Source: Methylococcales bacterium (lineage in GTDB: Bacteria; Pseudomonadota; Gammaproteobacteria; Methylococcales; Methylomonadaceae). From it: a stretch of 39,809 nt of DNA. The position numbers and the translations under genes are program-made. Numbering within the stretch: position 1 is the first letter of the stretch; each line of letters opens with the position of its first letter. The stretch covers positions 1-39,809 of the forward strand of contig JAURYI010000081.1 of NCBI GenBank assembly GCA_030654015.1, read 5' to 3'. Below the pieces are notes generated by a model, which saw only the letters and a list, made by a program, of their open reading frames with translations, did not search any database and was not told the origin of the DNA. Below, piece by piece: positions 18,922 to 26,229 of the stretch.

Positions 18922-18952
18922 GCCCCTCGGTCTGTTTAAGACCACGAGGGGC
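18922..18952. terminator. Bidirectional terminator hairpin
   Basis: GCCCCTCG and CGAGGGGC pair around an inner GTCT/AGAC stem, 12 bases after the cyclic-nucleotide-binding gene and 8 bases beyond the stop of the convergent CAP-domain gene. It has an A-rich left flank (AAAAAAC), giving a U-run for minus-strand transcripts. Confidence 0.8.
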
Positions 18953-18959
18953 AACAACC

Positions 18960-19490
18960 TCAATAAGGTTTCGCACCTGACTGGTTACCTATGGGACTGT
19001 AATGACAGATGACGATTAACTGATTATTACACTCTACTTTAGCGCAACCCAGATCACTGGTGATACTCCACACCATTTGCGTGTAACGCCCTACTGCCGA
19101 CACATTAGCCTTGGTTAAAGCCTGTCCAGAATAGTTTTCTTTCCCGCTTTCCCATGATTCAGCCGCATCAACCACCGCATCATGATCTCGCTCTGCTGAA
19201 GTGATAAAAAGATTCTCGCCATATTTGGAATCTTTATTATGTTGCAGTTTGCAACCTTGCGCTGCCAGTGTCGCGCCTCGCGTTGCCGCGTGTTGTGCAA
19301 GTTCTTTTGACCAGTGTAACGGCGCAACATCCACACTGGCTCTGGCTTCATTGTGATAACTTAAAATTGCCTGTTCTTCATCACCATCCAGTCCGTTGGT
19401 GCTGGGTACGGGTATTCGAGCCTGTTGCTGGGTTGCACAACCCGCACTCCATAACAGCGTTAAACACAGTAAAAAATGACGGTATTGCAT
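18960..19490 (-). CDS. CAP-domain (SCP/PR1) lipoprotein
   Basis: 176 residues. The signal peptide ends in a lipobox LWSAGC (Cys18), so it is a lipid-anchored envelope protein. The CAP fold is shown by SYHNEARASVDVAPLHWSKELA (His46), YGENLF, VGRYTQMVWSITSDLGCA and VICHYSPIGN, which correspond to CAP signature motifs including the His/Glu cavity. Four cysteines in the mature part could form disulfides. Bacterial CAP proteins are extracytoplasmic with poorly known functions. The upstream gap to pheA is short (18 bases), so it may be read from the pheA promoter. Confidence 0.92.
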   Translation of the reverse strand: MQYRHFLLCLTLLWSAGCATQQQARIPVPSTNGLDGDEEQAILSYHNEARASVDVAPLHWSKELAQHAATRGATLAAQGCKLQHNKDSKYGENLFITSAERDHDAVVDAAESWESGKENYSGQALTKANVSAVGRYTQMVWSITSDLGCAKVECNNQLIVICHYSPIGNQSGAKPY

Positions 19491-19508
19491 GACACCCTCC
19501 TAACAGAA

Positions 19509-20594
19509 TTAAAAAACCGCTTTAGGATAAGACCCCAATAACTTCATCATGTTCACTTTATTTTTTAATAATGCCAAGGCATCGGCAACTTTCGCATCCT
19601 CGCTGTGTCCTTCAATATCAATAAAAAACACATAATCCCACAAACCTTGACGCGATGGACGCGATTCAATATTCAGCATATCGACTCCTGCACTGGCAAA
19701 CGGCTCAAGGGTTTTATACAACGCCCCTGCCTGATTACTGGTAGATACTACTAAAGTCGTTTTATCTTTACCTGTCGGTGCAGAGGTTTGTTCACCGATG
19801 ATAATAAAGCGCGTCGTATTATTGGCTTCGTCTTCAATATTTTTTTCCAACACCGTTAACTCATACACTTCCGCTGCCGCAATCCCTGCAATCGCCGCCG
19901 CATGAGGATTGCTTGCCGCTAAGCGCACCGCTTCCGCATTACTACTCACTGCCGTTTGCACCGCATGAGGTAAATGATTGCTCAACCATTGCCGACATTG
20001 CGCCAACGACTGCGAATGTGAATACACCTCGGTAATATCAGCCAGCTTGTCCGCTTGGCTGATAAGATTCTGATGCACCCGAATTTCCACCTCACCGCAA
20101 ATGTTCAGCGGCGAATGCAACAACCTATCCAGCGTGTGACTAATCACGCCCTCCGTGGAATTTTCCACAGGCACAACGCCAAACTGACACGAACCGCTTT
20201 CCACGCTATTAAAAATATCGTTAATCGTCGCGGCAGGAATGGTTTTCACCGCATGACCAAAATGCTTAAATGCCGCTTGCTGGGTAAATGTCCCCTCAGG
20301 GCCTAAAAACGCCACATCCAAGGGTTTTTCCAATGCCAAACACGCCGACATTAATTCCCGAAAAAACCGCATTGCCGTCTCATCAGACAAAGGCCCTTGA
20401 TTCAACTCCTTAATCCGCCGCAACACCAACGACTCACGATCAGGACGATAAAACGTCCCCGTCTCGCCCTGTGCCAGCTTGGTTTTAGCAACCTCCAACG
20501 CACACTCAGCTCGTTGATTCATCAACTGCAACAGTTGCGCATCAATAGCATCAATTTTTTCTCTTAGTTCAGACAGTGGGATAATGGATGTCAT
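19509..20594 (-). CDS. pheA: Bifunctional chorismate mutase/prephenate dehydratase (P-protein)
   Basis: 361 residues; makes phenylpyruvate from chorismate for phenylalanine synthesis. The AroQ-type chorismate mutase domain (about 1-90, LREKIDAIDAQLLQLMNQRAE) is followed by the prephenate dehydratase domain (AFLGPEGTFTQQAA, VVPVENSTEGVISHTLD, TTRFIIIG). A C-terminal ACT domain with AGALYKTLEPFASAGVD and the ESRP motif gives feedback inhibition by phenylalanine. The ATG at 20594 aligns with the E. coli start; another ATG lies 5 codons upstream. gyrA-serC-pheA is a conserved gammaproteobacterial order, here widely separated by insertions. Confidence 0.96.
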   Translation of the reverse strand: MTSIIPLSELREKIDAIDAQLLQLMNQRAECALEVAKTKLAQGETGTFYRPDRESLVLRRIKELNQGPLSDETAMRFFRELMSACLALEKPLDVAFLGPEGTFTQQAAFKHFGHAVKTIPAATINDIFNSVESGSCQFGVVPVENSTEGVISHTLDRLLHSPLNICGEVEIRVHQNLISQADKLADITEVYSHSQSLAQCRQWLSNHLPHAVQTAVSSNAEAVRLAASNPHAAAIAGIAAAEVYELTVLEKNIEDEANNTTRFIIIGEQTSAPTGKDKTTLVVSTSNQAGALYKTLEPFASAGVDMLNIESRPSRQGLWDYVFFIDIEGHSEDAKVADALALLKNKVNMMKLLGSYPKAVF

Positions 20595-20628
20595 AGCGGA
20601 GGTTCTCATTTAATCAGGGTGTTATGGC

Positions 20629-20719
20629 GTAGGGTGGGCATTGCCCACCAAACAACGCGAGTGCAAAGTGGGATATATTATTACATTTACGTTCGTAAGG
20701 TGGGCGATGCCCACCCTAC
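20629..20719. repeat. Inverted repeat with 21-bp arms (GTAGGGTGGGC type)
   Basis: GTAGGGTGGGCATTGCCCAC at 20629 and its reverse complement ending GCCCACCCTAC at 20719 differ by one base and flank about 49 bases. Each arm is itself a small palindrome (GGTGGGC..GCCCACC). This is a widespread bacterial dispersed repeat type. It lies between pheA and the VapC-like gene, at the edge of the accessory block. Confidence 0.8.
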
Positions 20720-20735
20720 AAACACAAAGCGCATC

Positions 20736-21152
20736 TTATCGCGTTGTAAAAGGATTTAACAACCGCACACCGCTACGCTCAACATCACGCACGTTTCGTG
20801 TGACCAGTATTAAATCATGCTCAAGTGCTGTTGCTGCTAGCAAACTGTCAATAATGGGTAAAGGGTCGCCTGAGTTTATTTTTCCCCAGCGATTGGCTAT
20901 AGCTTCGGTAACGGGGAGAATGCGTCCTACCATTTTTGCTTGCAAAACCAGCAAACGCTGTTCTAACCGTAAAGCCTGCGGTAAATCACGGCGACGTAAC
21001 CGCTCAATACCTAAACGAATTTCCCCAATAACCAATACCGATAAAAACAATTCATTTTCAGCTACATTATCAAACCAAGCTTGTACATTTTCATCCGTGC
21101 GCTGACCTTTTTGTAACTCTGAAATAATATTGGTATCTATCAAATATCCCAT
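20736..21152 (-). CDS. vapC: PIN-domain toxin (VapC/FitB-like)
   Basis: 138 residues. The PIN nuclease acidic residues are visible: Asp6 in LIDTNIISEL, Glu44 in VIGEIRLGIE, Asp102 in PIIDSLLAATAL and an Asp after VTRNVRD. This is the FitB-like subgroup often annotated VapC, which cleaves RNA. The gene overlaps the upstream antitoxin by 13 bases, as usual for type II pairs. The target is unknown. A GTAGGGTGGGC repeat follows its stop. Confidence 0.92.
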   Translation of the reverse strand: MGYLIDTNIISELQKGQRTDENVQAWFDNVAENELFLSVLVIGEIRLGIERLRRRDLPQALRLEQRLLVLQAKMVGRILPVTEAIANRWGKINSGDPLPIIDSLLAATALEHDLILVTRNVRDVERSGVRLLNPFTTR

Positions 21153-21373
21153 TCAGGTTGCTCCCTGCCAAAATCGCGTATCCGTTCAAAATCCGTATCA
21201 TTCAGACCTTCGGCAACCGTTGTTAATAACGTTTTTAGATTATCGGATGAGGACGGGCTTAAAGCCTTATCATCGACAAGTAACAAAACCCGCATTGGCA
21301 CACCGTCTGGAACATCATCTGGAATCCGAATAATATGGTTATGAGCGGTTGCTTCAAATTCGATGGCTTGCAT
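21140..21373 (-). CDS. Antitoxin partner of the PIN toxin
   Basis: 77 residues. The beginning (MQAIEFEATAHNHIIRIPDDVP) has the shape of an AbrB/DUF-type antitoxin N-terminus with a beta-strand DNA-binding region, and the acidic C-terminus (DNLKTLLTTVAEGLNDTDFER) would wrap the toxin. It is assigned mainly from position: it precedes and overlaps the PIN toxin. Such antitoxins usually repress their own promoter, which would lie in 21374-21525, a gap with no other recognised content. Confidence 0.8.
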   Translation of the reverse strand: MQAIEFEATAHNHIIRIPDDVPDGVPMRVLLLVDDKALSPSSSDNLKTLLTTVAEGLNDTDFERIRDFGREQPEWDI

Positions 21374-21525
21374 AAAAACTCCTTCAATACTGGCTGTTAA
21401 AAAACGTACCCTAGCTGATTAATTGCTATCCGTAATTTCAGGAATATAAGCGAGTAGCCTGCATGGGGCTTTACGAAATGCAGGAATAACAACGTGATTC
21501 ACAAATTACTACTTGCTATTCCGCC

Positions 21526-22107
21526 TTACGGGTTAGGCAGCTCATATTCATATTGCTGCTTGTATTCTGTAAGTAAATCACCAAACAGACTCCATCTACT
21601 TTCATCTGCCATAGTTGCACCGAAGCACCAAATCTCTCCTACAGAAATGTCGTTACACTCAATGCTAGATAAAACAAATTGAATTCGTCTATTCAATTTA
21701 ATACCTATTATCAATTCAGGAGAATTTACATATTTTTTTAAACTTTCTATAATCGCTTCAAGTGTTGCAGTGGGATTAGTTTCTTCTGGAACAAGTTCTT
21801 TCATTTGCACTGGTGCAAAACACTGTGAGTTTCCATCGTTCCAAGTAAAAATTGAATCATAATCATAATTTTCAATTCTGCTGAAAAGAATATCTACACC
21901 TATCGCTTTAGACATTAGATAACAAAAAATAGCAATATCCCATGCCTCTCTTTCAATTTTAAGCTTATTGGTACGCAAATTACGGATTGTGCTAGGAGTA
22001 TCTGTTCTACTAATATCTTCTCTTATTTTTTGCAATTTTTTTAATATGACTTTTGGATCATAATACTCGTAGGTTTTCCACTCTCTAGGAACTCGTTTTA
22101 TATTCAT
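21526..22107 (-). CDS. Hypothetical protein, possible PD-(D/E)xK-type fold
   Basis: Not recognised. 193 residues from the ATG at 22107; a TTG 11 codons upstream would also be in frame. The segment REAWDIAIF, then YDYDSIF, then PVQMKEL has the E...D...QxK spacing seen in restriction-endonuclease-like folds, and the C-terminal half looks alternately strand and helix (ELIIGIKLNRRIQFVL). This is only a weak structural guess. It is AT-rich relative to pheA and sits among toxin-antitoxin genes, consistent with an accessory defence-type gene. Confidence 0.55.
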   Translation of the reverse strand: MNIKRVPREWKTYEYYDPKVILKKLQKIREDISRTDTPSTIRNLRTNKLKIEREAWDIAIFCYLMSKAIGVDILFSRIENYDYDSIFTWNDGNSQCFAPVQMKELVPEETNPTATLEAIIESLKKYVNSPELIIGIKLNRRIQFVLSSIECNDISVGEIWCFGATMADESRWSLFGDLLTEYKQQYEYELPNP

Positions 22108-22158
22108 ACAAATATCTAATTTATTATGTCGATATGACAAATGGTAATTTATTGTCTG

Positions 22159-23214
22159 TTACTTTCTTACCGCTTGTAATGCCTTTAAATTATCTCTTGC
22201 TTGTTTTGTATTTGGATGGTCTTCGCCTAAAGCCTTTTCCAAAATAGCTAAACTGCGTAAGAATAAAGGTTCTGCTTGTTCATATTTGCCTTGCTTATGA
22301 TAAAGCAGGGCTAAATTATTTAAACTGATGGCAGTATCAGGGTGGTCTTTACCTAAAGTCTTTTCTCTAATCGTTAAACTGCGCAAGTGTAAAACCTCTG
22401 CTTGTTCATACTTGCCTTGCTTATAATAAAGCATGGCTAAATTATTTAAATTAGTGGCAACGTCAGGGTGATCTTTACCTAAAGCCTTTTCATTAATCGC
22501 TAAACTACCTAAGTATAAAGGTTCTGCTTGTTCATACTTGCCTTGGGCATCATAAAGCAGGGCTAAATTATTTAAGCTTAAAGCAACATCAGGATGGTCT
22601 TTACCTAAAGCCTTTTCATCAATTTCTAAACTGCGTAAGTATAAAGGTTCTGCTTGTTCATATTTGGCTTGATTTTTATAAAGCGCGGCTAAATTATTTA
22701 AGTTTAAAGCAACATCAGGGTGGTTTTTACCTAAAGCCTTTTCATTAATTTCTAAACCGCGTAAGAATAAAGGTTCTGCTTGCTCATACTTGCCTTGAGT
22801 ATCATAAAGCCCTGCTAAATTATTTAGGTTTAAAGCAACATCAGGGTGGTTTTTACCTAAAGCCTTTTCCATAATGACTAAACTGCGTAATAATAAAGGT
22901 TCTACTTGTTCATACTTGCCTTGGGCATCATAAAGCAAGGCTAAATTATTTAAACTGGCGGCAACATCAGGATGGTTTTTACCTAAAGTCTTTTCATTAA
23001 TATCTAAACTGCGTAAGTATAAAGATTCTGCTTGTTTATACTTGCCTTGCTTATAATAAATCTCGGCTAAATTATTTAAAAGTTTTGCATCATTCGGTTT
23101 TAAAGCTAATTCTGTTTGCATTTGTTGTAATTCAGCATTTGCGTTACTCGCATAATCAGCATTAGCAGTATTAATACTTAAAAAAATTAAAATAAACAGC
23201 AATACTTTATTCAT
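22159..23214 (-). CDS. Secreted tetratricopeptide-repeat protein (kinesin-light-chain-type TPR)
   Basis: 351 residues. The signal peptide (about 1-19, ending NANA) predicts export. It is followed by a short lead-in and a tandem array of 42-residue TPR units of the form LGKxHPDVAxxLNNLAxLYxxQGKYEQAEPLYLRSLxIxEKA. There are six full units plus a partial unit at each end. At DNA level the units are 126 bases and highly similar, so copy number may vary by slippage or recombination. The TPR_10/TPR_12 class binds proteins; no catalytic domain is attached. The 7-8 unit array is typical of secreted TPR proteins in aquatic gammaproteobacteria. Confidence 0.9.
   Translation of the reverse strand: MNKVLLFILIFLSINTANADYASNANAELQQMQTELALKPNDAKLLNNLAEIYYKQGKYKQAESLYLRSLDINEKTLGKNHPDVAASLNNLALLYDAQGKYEQVEPLLLRSLVIMEKALGKNHPDVALNLNNLAGLYDTQGKYEQAEPLFLRGLEINEKALGKNHPDVALNLNNLAALYKNQAKYEQAEPLYLRSLEIDEKALGKDHPDVALSLNNLALLYDAQGKYEQAEPLYLGSLAINEKALGKDHPDVATNLNNLAMLYYKQGKYEQAEVLHLRSLTIREKTLGKDHPDTAISLNNLALLYHKQGKYEQAEPLFLRSLAILEKALGEDHPNTKQARDNLKALQAVRK
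22185..23130. repeat. 126-base tandem repeat within the TPR gene
   Basis: A 126-base unit, recognised by the recurring segment CTAAATTATTTAA on the plus strand followed by CATCAGG-TGGT and AAAGGTTCTGCTTG, recurs about seven times. Units differ mainly at third positions and at a few repeat-specific codons. It is a coding repeat, not a CRISPR array: the units are long, without unique spacers. Boundaries are approximate. Confidence 0.85.
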
Positions 23215-23227
23215 TTAACATTCCTTT

Positions 23228-23395
23228 TTATTTAATTATGCTGTTAGCTGTATGCCGTGATTTACAATCATGATTGACGGTAACAGGTACGCCTTTTTCA
23301 GATGCCCAAATTTCATGCGAACCTTTGCCTGTGCGAACTAATTTATAACCGTGTTTAAGTAATTGCTCTTTAACCAGTTTTTCATAGCCATTCAT
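23228..23395 (-). CDS. hicA: HicA-type mRNA interferase toxin (short)
   Basis: 55 residues, easily missed because it is so short. MNGYEKLVKEQLLKHGYKLVRTGKGSHEIW fits HicA: the KLLKxxGxxxxRxxGSHxxx motif with the catalytic His is present. The C-terminus (VTVNHDCKSRHTANSIIK) is the usual basic end with the RHTAN-type helix. HicA cleaves mRNA when freed from HicB. Its ATG overlaps the hicB stop (4 bases), a standard HicBA arrangement with the antitoxin first. A second copy of its C-terminal segment occurs 400 bases upstream. Confidence 0.88.
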   Translation of the reverse strand: MNGYEKLVKEQLLKHGYKLVRTGKGSHEIWASEKGVPVTVNHDCKSRHTANSIIK

Positions 23396-23664
23396 ATTGC
23401 AATCGGTGGCTGATTAAAGGATAAATGCGTAGCGGCTTTGGTGCGTAATGTTGGGCTATTTAATGCCAATAATTCAGGCACTAATTCCAGCACTTCTTTT
23501 TCTAATTCATCTAAGGTATTAGCTTCTACGACTAAGCCTTTTAAATCGGAACTGGTGGCAATATAAACGTTGGCTTCATCATCGTGGATAATGTCAACTT
23601 TAATCAATAACGGAATACCGATTTTTGCCAATAAAGTGGCAAAAGTCCAACCTAAGCGATACAT
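23392..23664 (-). CDS. hicB: HicB-like antitoxin (DUF1902)
   Basis: 90 residues. The segment VDIIHDDEANVYIATSSDLKGLVVEANTLDELEKEV is the DUF1902/HicB core, a partially degraded RNase-H-like fold. The N-terminus (MYRLGWTFATLLAKIG) is mostly hydrophobic but short. HicB neutralises HicA. The gene lies directly upstream of hicA with a 4-base overlap. A DNA-binding domain like that of long HicB is not obvious, so autoregulation is uncertain. A GGAGAA before the ATG is the ribosome site. Confidence 0.85.
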   Translation of the reverse strand: MYRLGWTFATLLAKIGIPLLIKVDIIHDDEANVYIATSSDLKGLVVEANTLDELEKEVLELVPELLALNSPTLRTKAATHLSFNQPPIAI

Positions 23665-23698
23665 GATATTCTCCTATTCCGTAGTTTGTTGGTTACAT

Positions 23699-23745
23699 CG
23701 TTCCAACGCTCTGCGTTGGAATGCCTCTGTGGACGCTCCAGCGTC
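23699..23745. repeat. Dispersed repeat (GTTCCAACGC type)
   Basis: Starts CGTTCCAACGCTCTGCGTTGGAA, itself a small hairpin (TCCAACGC/GCGTTGGA), followed by TGCCTCTGTGGACGCTCCAGCGTC, a second small hairpin (GACGCT/AGCGTC). This arrangement is a known abundant dispersed repeat type in sulfur- and methane-oxidising gammaproteobacteria. It lies upstream of hicB and downstream of the hicA fragment. Confidence 0.65.
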
Positions 23746-23787
23746 TTCTTGTCTTGCTAAATAACACAACGCTAGAGCGTGTGCTGC

Positions 23788-23820
23788 TTTCATAATACTG
23801 TTGGCGGTATGCCGTGATTT
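23788..23820 (-). pseudogene. Fragment of a second hicA (C-terminal 11 codons)
   Basis: Read on the minus strand, this encodes KSRHTANSIMK, matching KSRHTANSIIK at the end of the intact HicA 400 bases away, with clear nucleotide similarity as well. The rest of the gene is absent: the upstream side runs into the GGCATATTA palindrome and the downstream side into the GTTCCAACGC repeat without a normal stop. It is a decayed copy of hicA or a duplication scar. The 67-codon frame that contains it (23674-23877) is not considered a functional gene. Confidence 0.65.
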
Positions 23821-23835
23821 AAACAGTGCGTAGGG

Positions 23836-23862
23836 CATATTAGCGATAGCGTAATATGCCGA
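23836..23862. repeat. Palindromic repeat (GGCATATTA-GCGATAGCG-TAATATGCC)
   Basis: Nine-base perfect arms with a nine-base loop. This matches a common dispersed type in which a GCGATAGCG loop is kept and the arms co-vary (GGCGTATTA/TAATACGCC elsewhere). It lies 12 bases past the stop of the YafQ-like toxin and could work as its terminator. Confidence 0.65.
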
Positions 23863-23873
23863 AAATATTAAAA

Positions 23874-24149
23874 TCACATACTTTTAAACAATTGAGTATG
23901 AGAACCCAATCTTGTTAAATAGACGTATTCATCATCTGTTTGGTAAATAAGTAATAAATCGCCGCCTAAGTGTAATTCCTGAAAATCACTCCATTCACCT
24001 TGTAAGTTATGATTTTTTGATTCAGGTGGTAAGGGTTCATTTTTTAACAAATTGGCAATATATAAAAATAATTTAGCGGCTTGCGTGTCTGTTAGGCGAA
24101 CATTACGCATATCCTTTATAAAGGTTTTGTGACGCGACAACGATTTCAT
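23874..24149 (-). CDS. YafQ/RelE-family toxin
   Basis: 91 residues. The core LQGEWSDFQELHLGGDLLLIYQTDDEYVYLTRLGSHTQLF is characteristic of YafQ-type RelE-superfamily ribosome-dependent mRNA interferases. It includes the conserved late His and Phe (GSHxxLF) that form the catalytic end. Its ATG overlaps the antitoxin stop by 4 bases. It forms a type II pair with the preceding VapB/DUF2191-like antitoxin, a mixed pairing that is common. Confidence 0.92.
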   Translation of the reverse strand: MKSLSRHKTFIKDMRNVRLTDTQAAKLFLYIANLLKNEPLPPESKNHNLQGEWSDFQELHLGGDLLLIYQTDDEYVYLTRLGSHTQLFKSM

Positions 24150-24382
24150 TGTGCATCTAAGTTTTGCTGCAATTGTTCAAGCGTGATGCTGTCTAAATTC
24201 TTTTTGACACGAACATCTAACATAGCAGCTTGGGTTTGTTCGTTGGGATATATTAAAGCCGCTTGATAATTTTTAATAAGCTCCTTTACCGCTTGTTCAA
24301 TCAAAGCCTGTTCCGATTTAATACCGCTTAATTGAAAAGCGGTTTGCATTAAATTATCGTCTAAATCAACGGTGGCGTGCAT
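24146..24382 (-). CDS. Antitoxin of the YafQ pair (VapB-like ribbon-helix-helix)
   Basis: 78 residues. MHATVDLDDNLMQTAFQLSGIKSEQALIEQAVKELIKNYQ has the beta-strand plus two helices of a ribbon-helix-helix DNA-binding domain, as in VapB/DUF2191 antitoxins. The C-terminal half (VKKNLDSITLEQLQQNLDAQ) would bind the toxin. The upstream gap contains only the serC 3' hairpin, and the expected self-repressed promoter must lie there. GGGGAG precedes the ATG. Confidence 0.85.
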   Translation of the reverse strand: MHATVDLDDNLMQTAFQLSGIKSEQALIEQAVKELIKNYQAALIYPNEQTQAAMLDVRVKKNLDSITLEQLQQNLDAQ

Positions 24383-24473
24383 TTTATACTCCCCTTTTCT
24401 AAAAATGGATTTGCCCTATCTTTTCGATGAGAATTTTCCATTTCAATTGGTTCTATTTGATTAATCGCGGTTT

Positions 24474-24505
24474 GCTCATTCCCAATCAGTAGATTAGGAA
24501 TGAGC
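24474..24505. terminator. Hairpin downstream of serC (possible terminator)
   Basis: GCTCATTCC and GGAATGAGC form perfect nine-base arms, extended by AATC/GATT, 10 bases after the serC stop. No strong U-run follows, so efficiency is uncertain. It separates serC from the toxin-antitoxin genes. Confidence 0.6.
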
Positions 24506-24515
24506 GTAAAGCTAA

Positions 24516-25595
24516 TTAACGACTGCGTTCAAACTCCGCCATAAAATCAATCAGCGCGTCGATACCTGCGTCTGACATGGCGTTGTAGATACTGGCTCTC
24601 ATGCCGCCGACTGAACGATGACCTTTTAATTCAAATAACCCTTTGGCTTCGGCAGCGGCTAAGAACGGTTTATCCAGACTTTCATCTGACAAAATAAACG
24701 GTACGTTCATGCGTGAGCGTGAAGCGATTTCGACAGGGTTTGAATATAAAGATGATGCGTCAATTGCCGCGTAAAGCTTAGCCGCTTTAGCGATATTGTG
24801 TTGTTCAATCGCCGCGACACCGCCTTGGGCTTTCAACCATTTCAATACTAAACCGACTAAATACCAGTTGTAAGTGGCTGGTGTGTTCAGCATGGATTGG
24901 TTTTTGGCTTGTTCTGCATAATTAAATATGGATGGCACAGATTTAGGTGCGTGACCGATTAAATCGTCTCTGACGATAACCACGGTGACACCCGCAGGGC
25001 CCATATTTTTTTGTGTTCCTGCATAGATGATGCCGTACTGACTGACATCAATCTGACGTGACAAGATGTTAGACGACATATCGCACACTAACGGCAAACC
25101 TTTAGCATCAGGCGTTGATTGGAACTCAACACCGTGAATGGTTTCGTTAGAGGTGTAATGCAAATACGCTGCATCATTATCAATCGCCCACGTTGCCGCG
25201 TCTGGAATGGTGGTGAATTTAGTATCTTCTGAACTGGCACTGACCAGCACATCACAATAAGGCTTGGCATCTTTAATGGCTTTTTCTGACCACGCGCCTG
25301 TATTCAAATAACAGGCTTTGGTTTTGCCCGCCAAAATATTTTGTGGAATAAACGAAAACTGCGCCGACGCGCCGCCTTGTAAAAATAATACTTTGTAGTT
25401 GTCTGGAATCGCCATTAACTCGCGTAAATCGCTTTCCAATTCTGCGGCAATCAGTGAAAAATGTTTGCCACGATGGCTCATTTCCATCACGGACATACCG
25501 CTATCGCGCCACTCCAGCATTTCCTGTTGCGCTTGTTGTAAAACCGCCTGCGGAAATGCAGAAGGGCCGGCACTAAAATTATAAACTCTGGACAT
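24516..25595 (-). CDS. serC: Phosphoserine aminotransferase
   Basis: 359 residues from the ATG at 25595, which begins the family-standard MSRVYNFSAGPSAFP; the open frame extends 26 codons further but that part is not conserved. A PLP enzyme that converts 3-phosphohydroxypyruvate to phosphoserine and also serves pyridoxine synthesis. GMSVMEMSHR, LFLQGGASAQF and the PLP lysine in YAGTQKNMGPAG (Lys196) are present, with RMNVPF and the C-terminal VGGMRASIYNA. In a methanotroph with the serine/RuMP network it supplies serine. It lies between gyrA and pheA in conserved order, but separated from both. Confidence 0.97.
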   Translation of the reverse strand: MSRVYNFSAGPSAFPQAVLQQAQQEMLEWRDSGMSVMEMSHRGKHFSLIAAELESDLRELMAIPDNYKVLFLQGGASAQFSFIPQNILAGKTKACYLNTGAWSEKAIKDAKPYCDVLVSASSEDTKFTTIPDAATWAIDNDAAYLHYTSNETIHGVEFQSTPDAKGLPLVCDMSSNILSRQIDVSQYGIIYAGTQKNMGPAGVTVVIVRDDLIGHAPKSVPSIFNYAEQAKNQSMLNTPATYNWYLVGLVLKWLKAQGGVAAIEQHNIAKAAKLYAAIDASSLYSNPVEIASRSRMNVPFILSDESLDKPFLAAAEAKGLFELKGHRSVGGMRASIYNAMSDAGIDALIDFMAEFERSR

Positions 25596-25629
25596 TGGGA
25601 TTCTCTTGGTTAGGTTAAAAGGATTAATT

Positions 25630-26229
25630 CTATTTGGATATTCTTGGGTAATTAGAAATATTATTTTCAACAAAATTAGCTAATTCAGCAAAAGACGGGC
25701 ATTTTTTCTTAATAATCTCTAAATTAAGATAATTCATCACTTTTTCATTATGTATGTTATGACTATATAATGGTTTAGGTTTGTTTATTCTACTTAATCT
25801 GGTTAATGTTTCTTTCGGGTTTTGTATATCTTCTGGATTTTGATAATTATCTTTAGGTTGCCACGATGGAATAACATTTGAAACGGCTTTTATGTCCGCT
25901 AATATCCACGCTTCAATTTCCTCTGTTGGAATTAAAATGCAAATTAAATTATCAGTATTTTTAATCCCTGCTGGTTTTATAATTTTTGAAATTACTTCTT
26001 CATAGCGTTTCTGCGCGGTCTCTTTGTCTCTGTCGTAGCAAATAATAAATTTTCGATATTCTTTTTTTTGATTCCAAAGATTTAATACTTTCGCACCTTT
26101 ATTTAGCATAGTGCCACAACTATTAAATCCTTCTCCTTTTATAGAAATAGAATCATCCTTAGCAAGTCTTTTAATTAGAATTTGCAAACATTTAAAATCG
26201 CTATCGTCTTCCGCAATGACTACATACAT
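25630..26229 (-). CDS. TOPRIM/DUF4276-like protein, partner of the AAA ATPase
   Basis: 199 residues. AEDDSDFKCLQILI (Glu7), CYDRDKE (Asp66, Asp68) and the IPTEEIEAWILAD segment (101-112) follow the TOPRIM pattern (a glutamate near the N-terminus, then DxD), as in the nuclease partners of OLD-type and PARIS-like ATPases. The start codon overlaps the stop of the ATPase gene by one base (TAATG), so the two are translated together. It is AT-rich and unlike serC in composition. The role in cleaving nucleic acid is inferred; it is not a full OLD nuclease. Confidence 0.75.
   Translation of the reverse strand: MYVVIAEDDSDFKCLQILIKRLAKDDSISIKGEGFNSCGTMLNKGAKVLNLWNQKKEYRKFIICYDRDKETAQKRYEEVISKIIKPAGIKNTDNLICILIPTEEIEAWILADIKAVSNVIPSWQPKDNYQNPEDIQNPKETLTRLSRINKPKPLYSHNIHNEKVMNYLNLEIIKKKCPSFAELANFVENNISNYPRISK

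Noticed and set aside
22185-23130. Regular repeats that could be taken for a CRISPR array
   Set aside because: The unit is 126 bases, has no unique spacers, and encodes in-frame TPR units throughout.
23674-23877. 67-codon minus-strand frame between hicB and the YafQ toxin
   Set aside because: It is made of two dispersed palindromic repeats and a hicA fragment and overlaps the toxin 3' end; not a gene.
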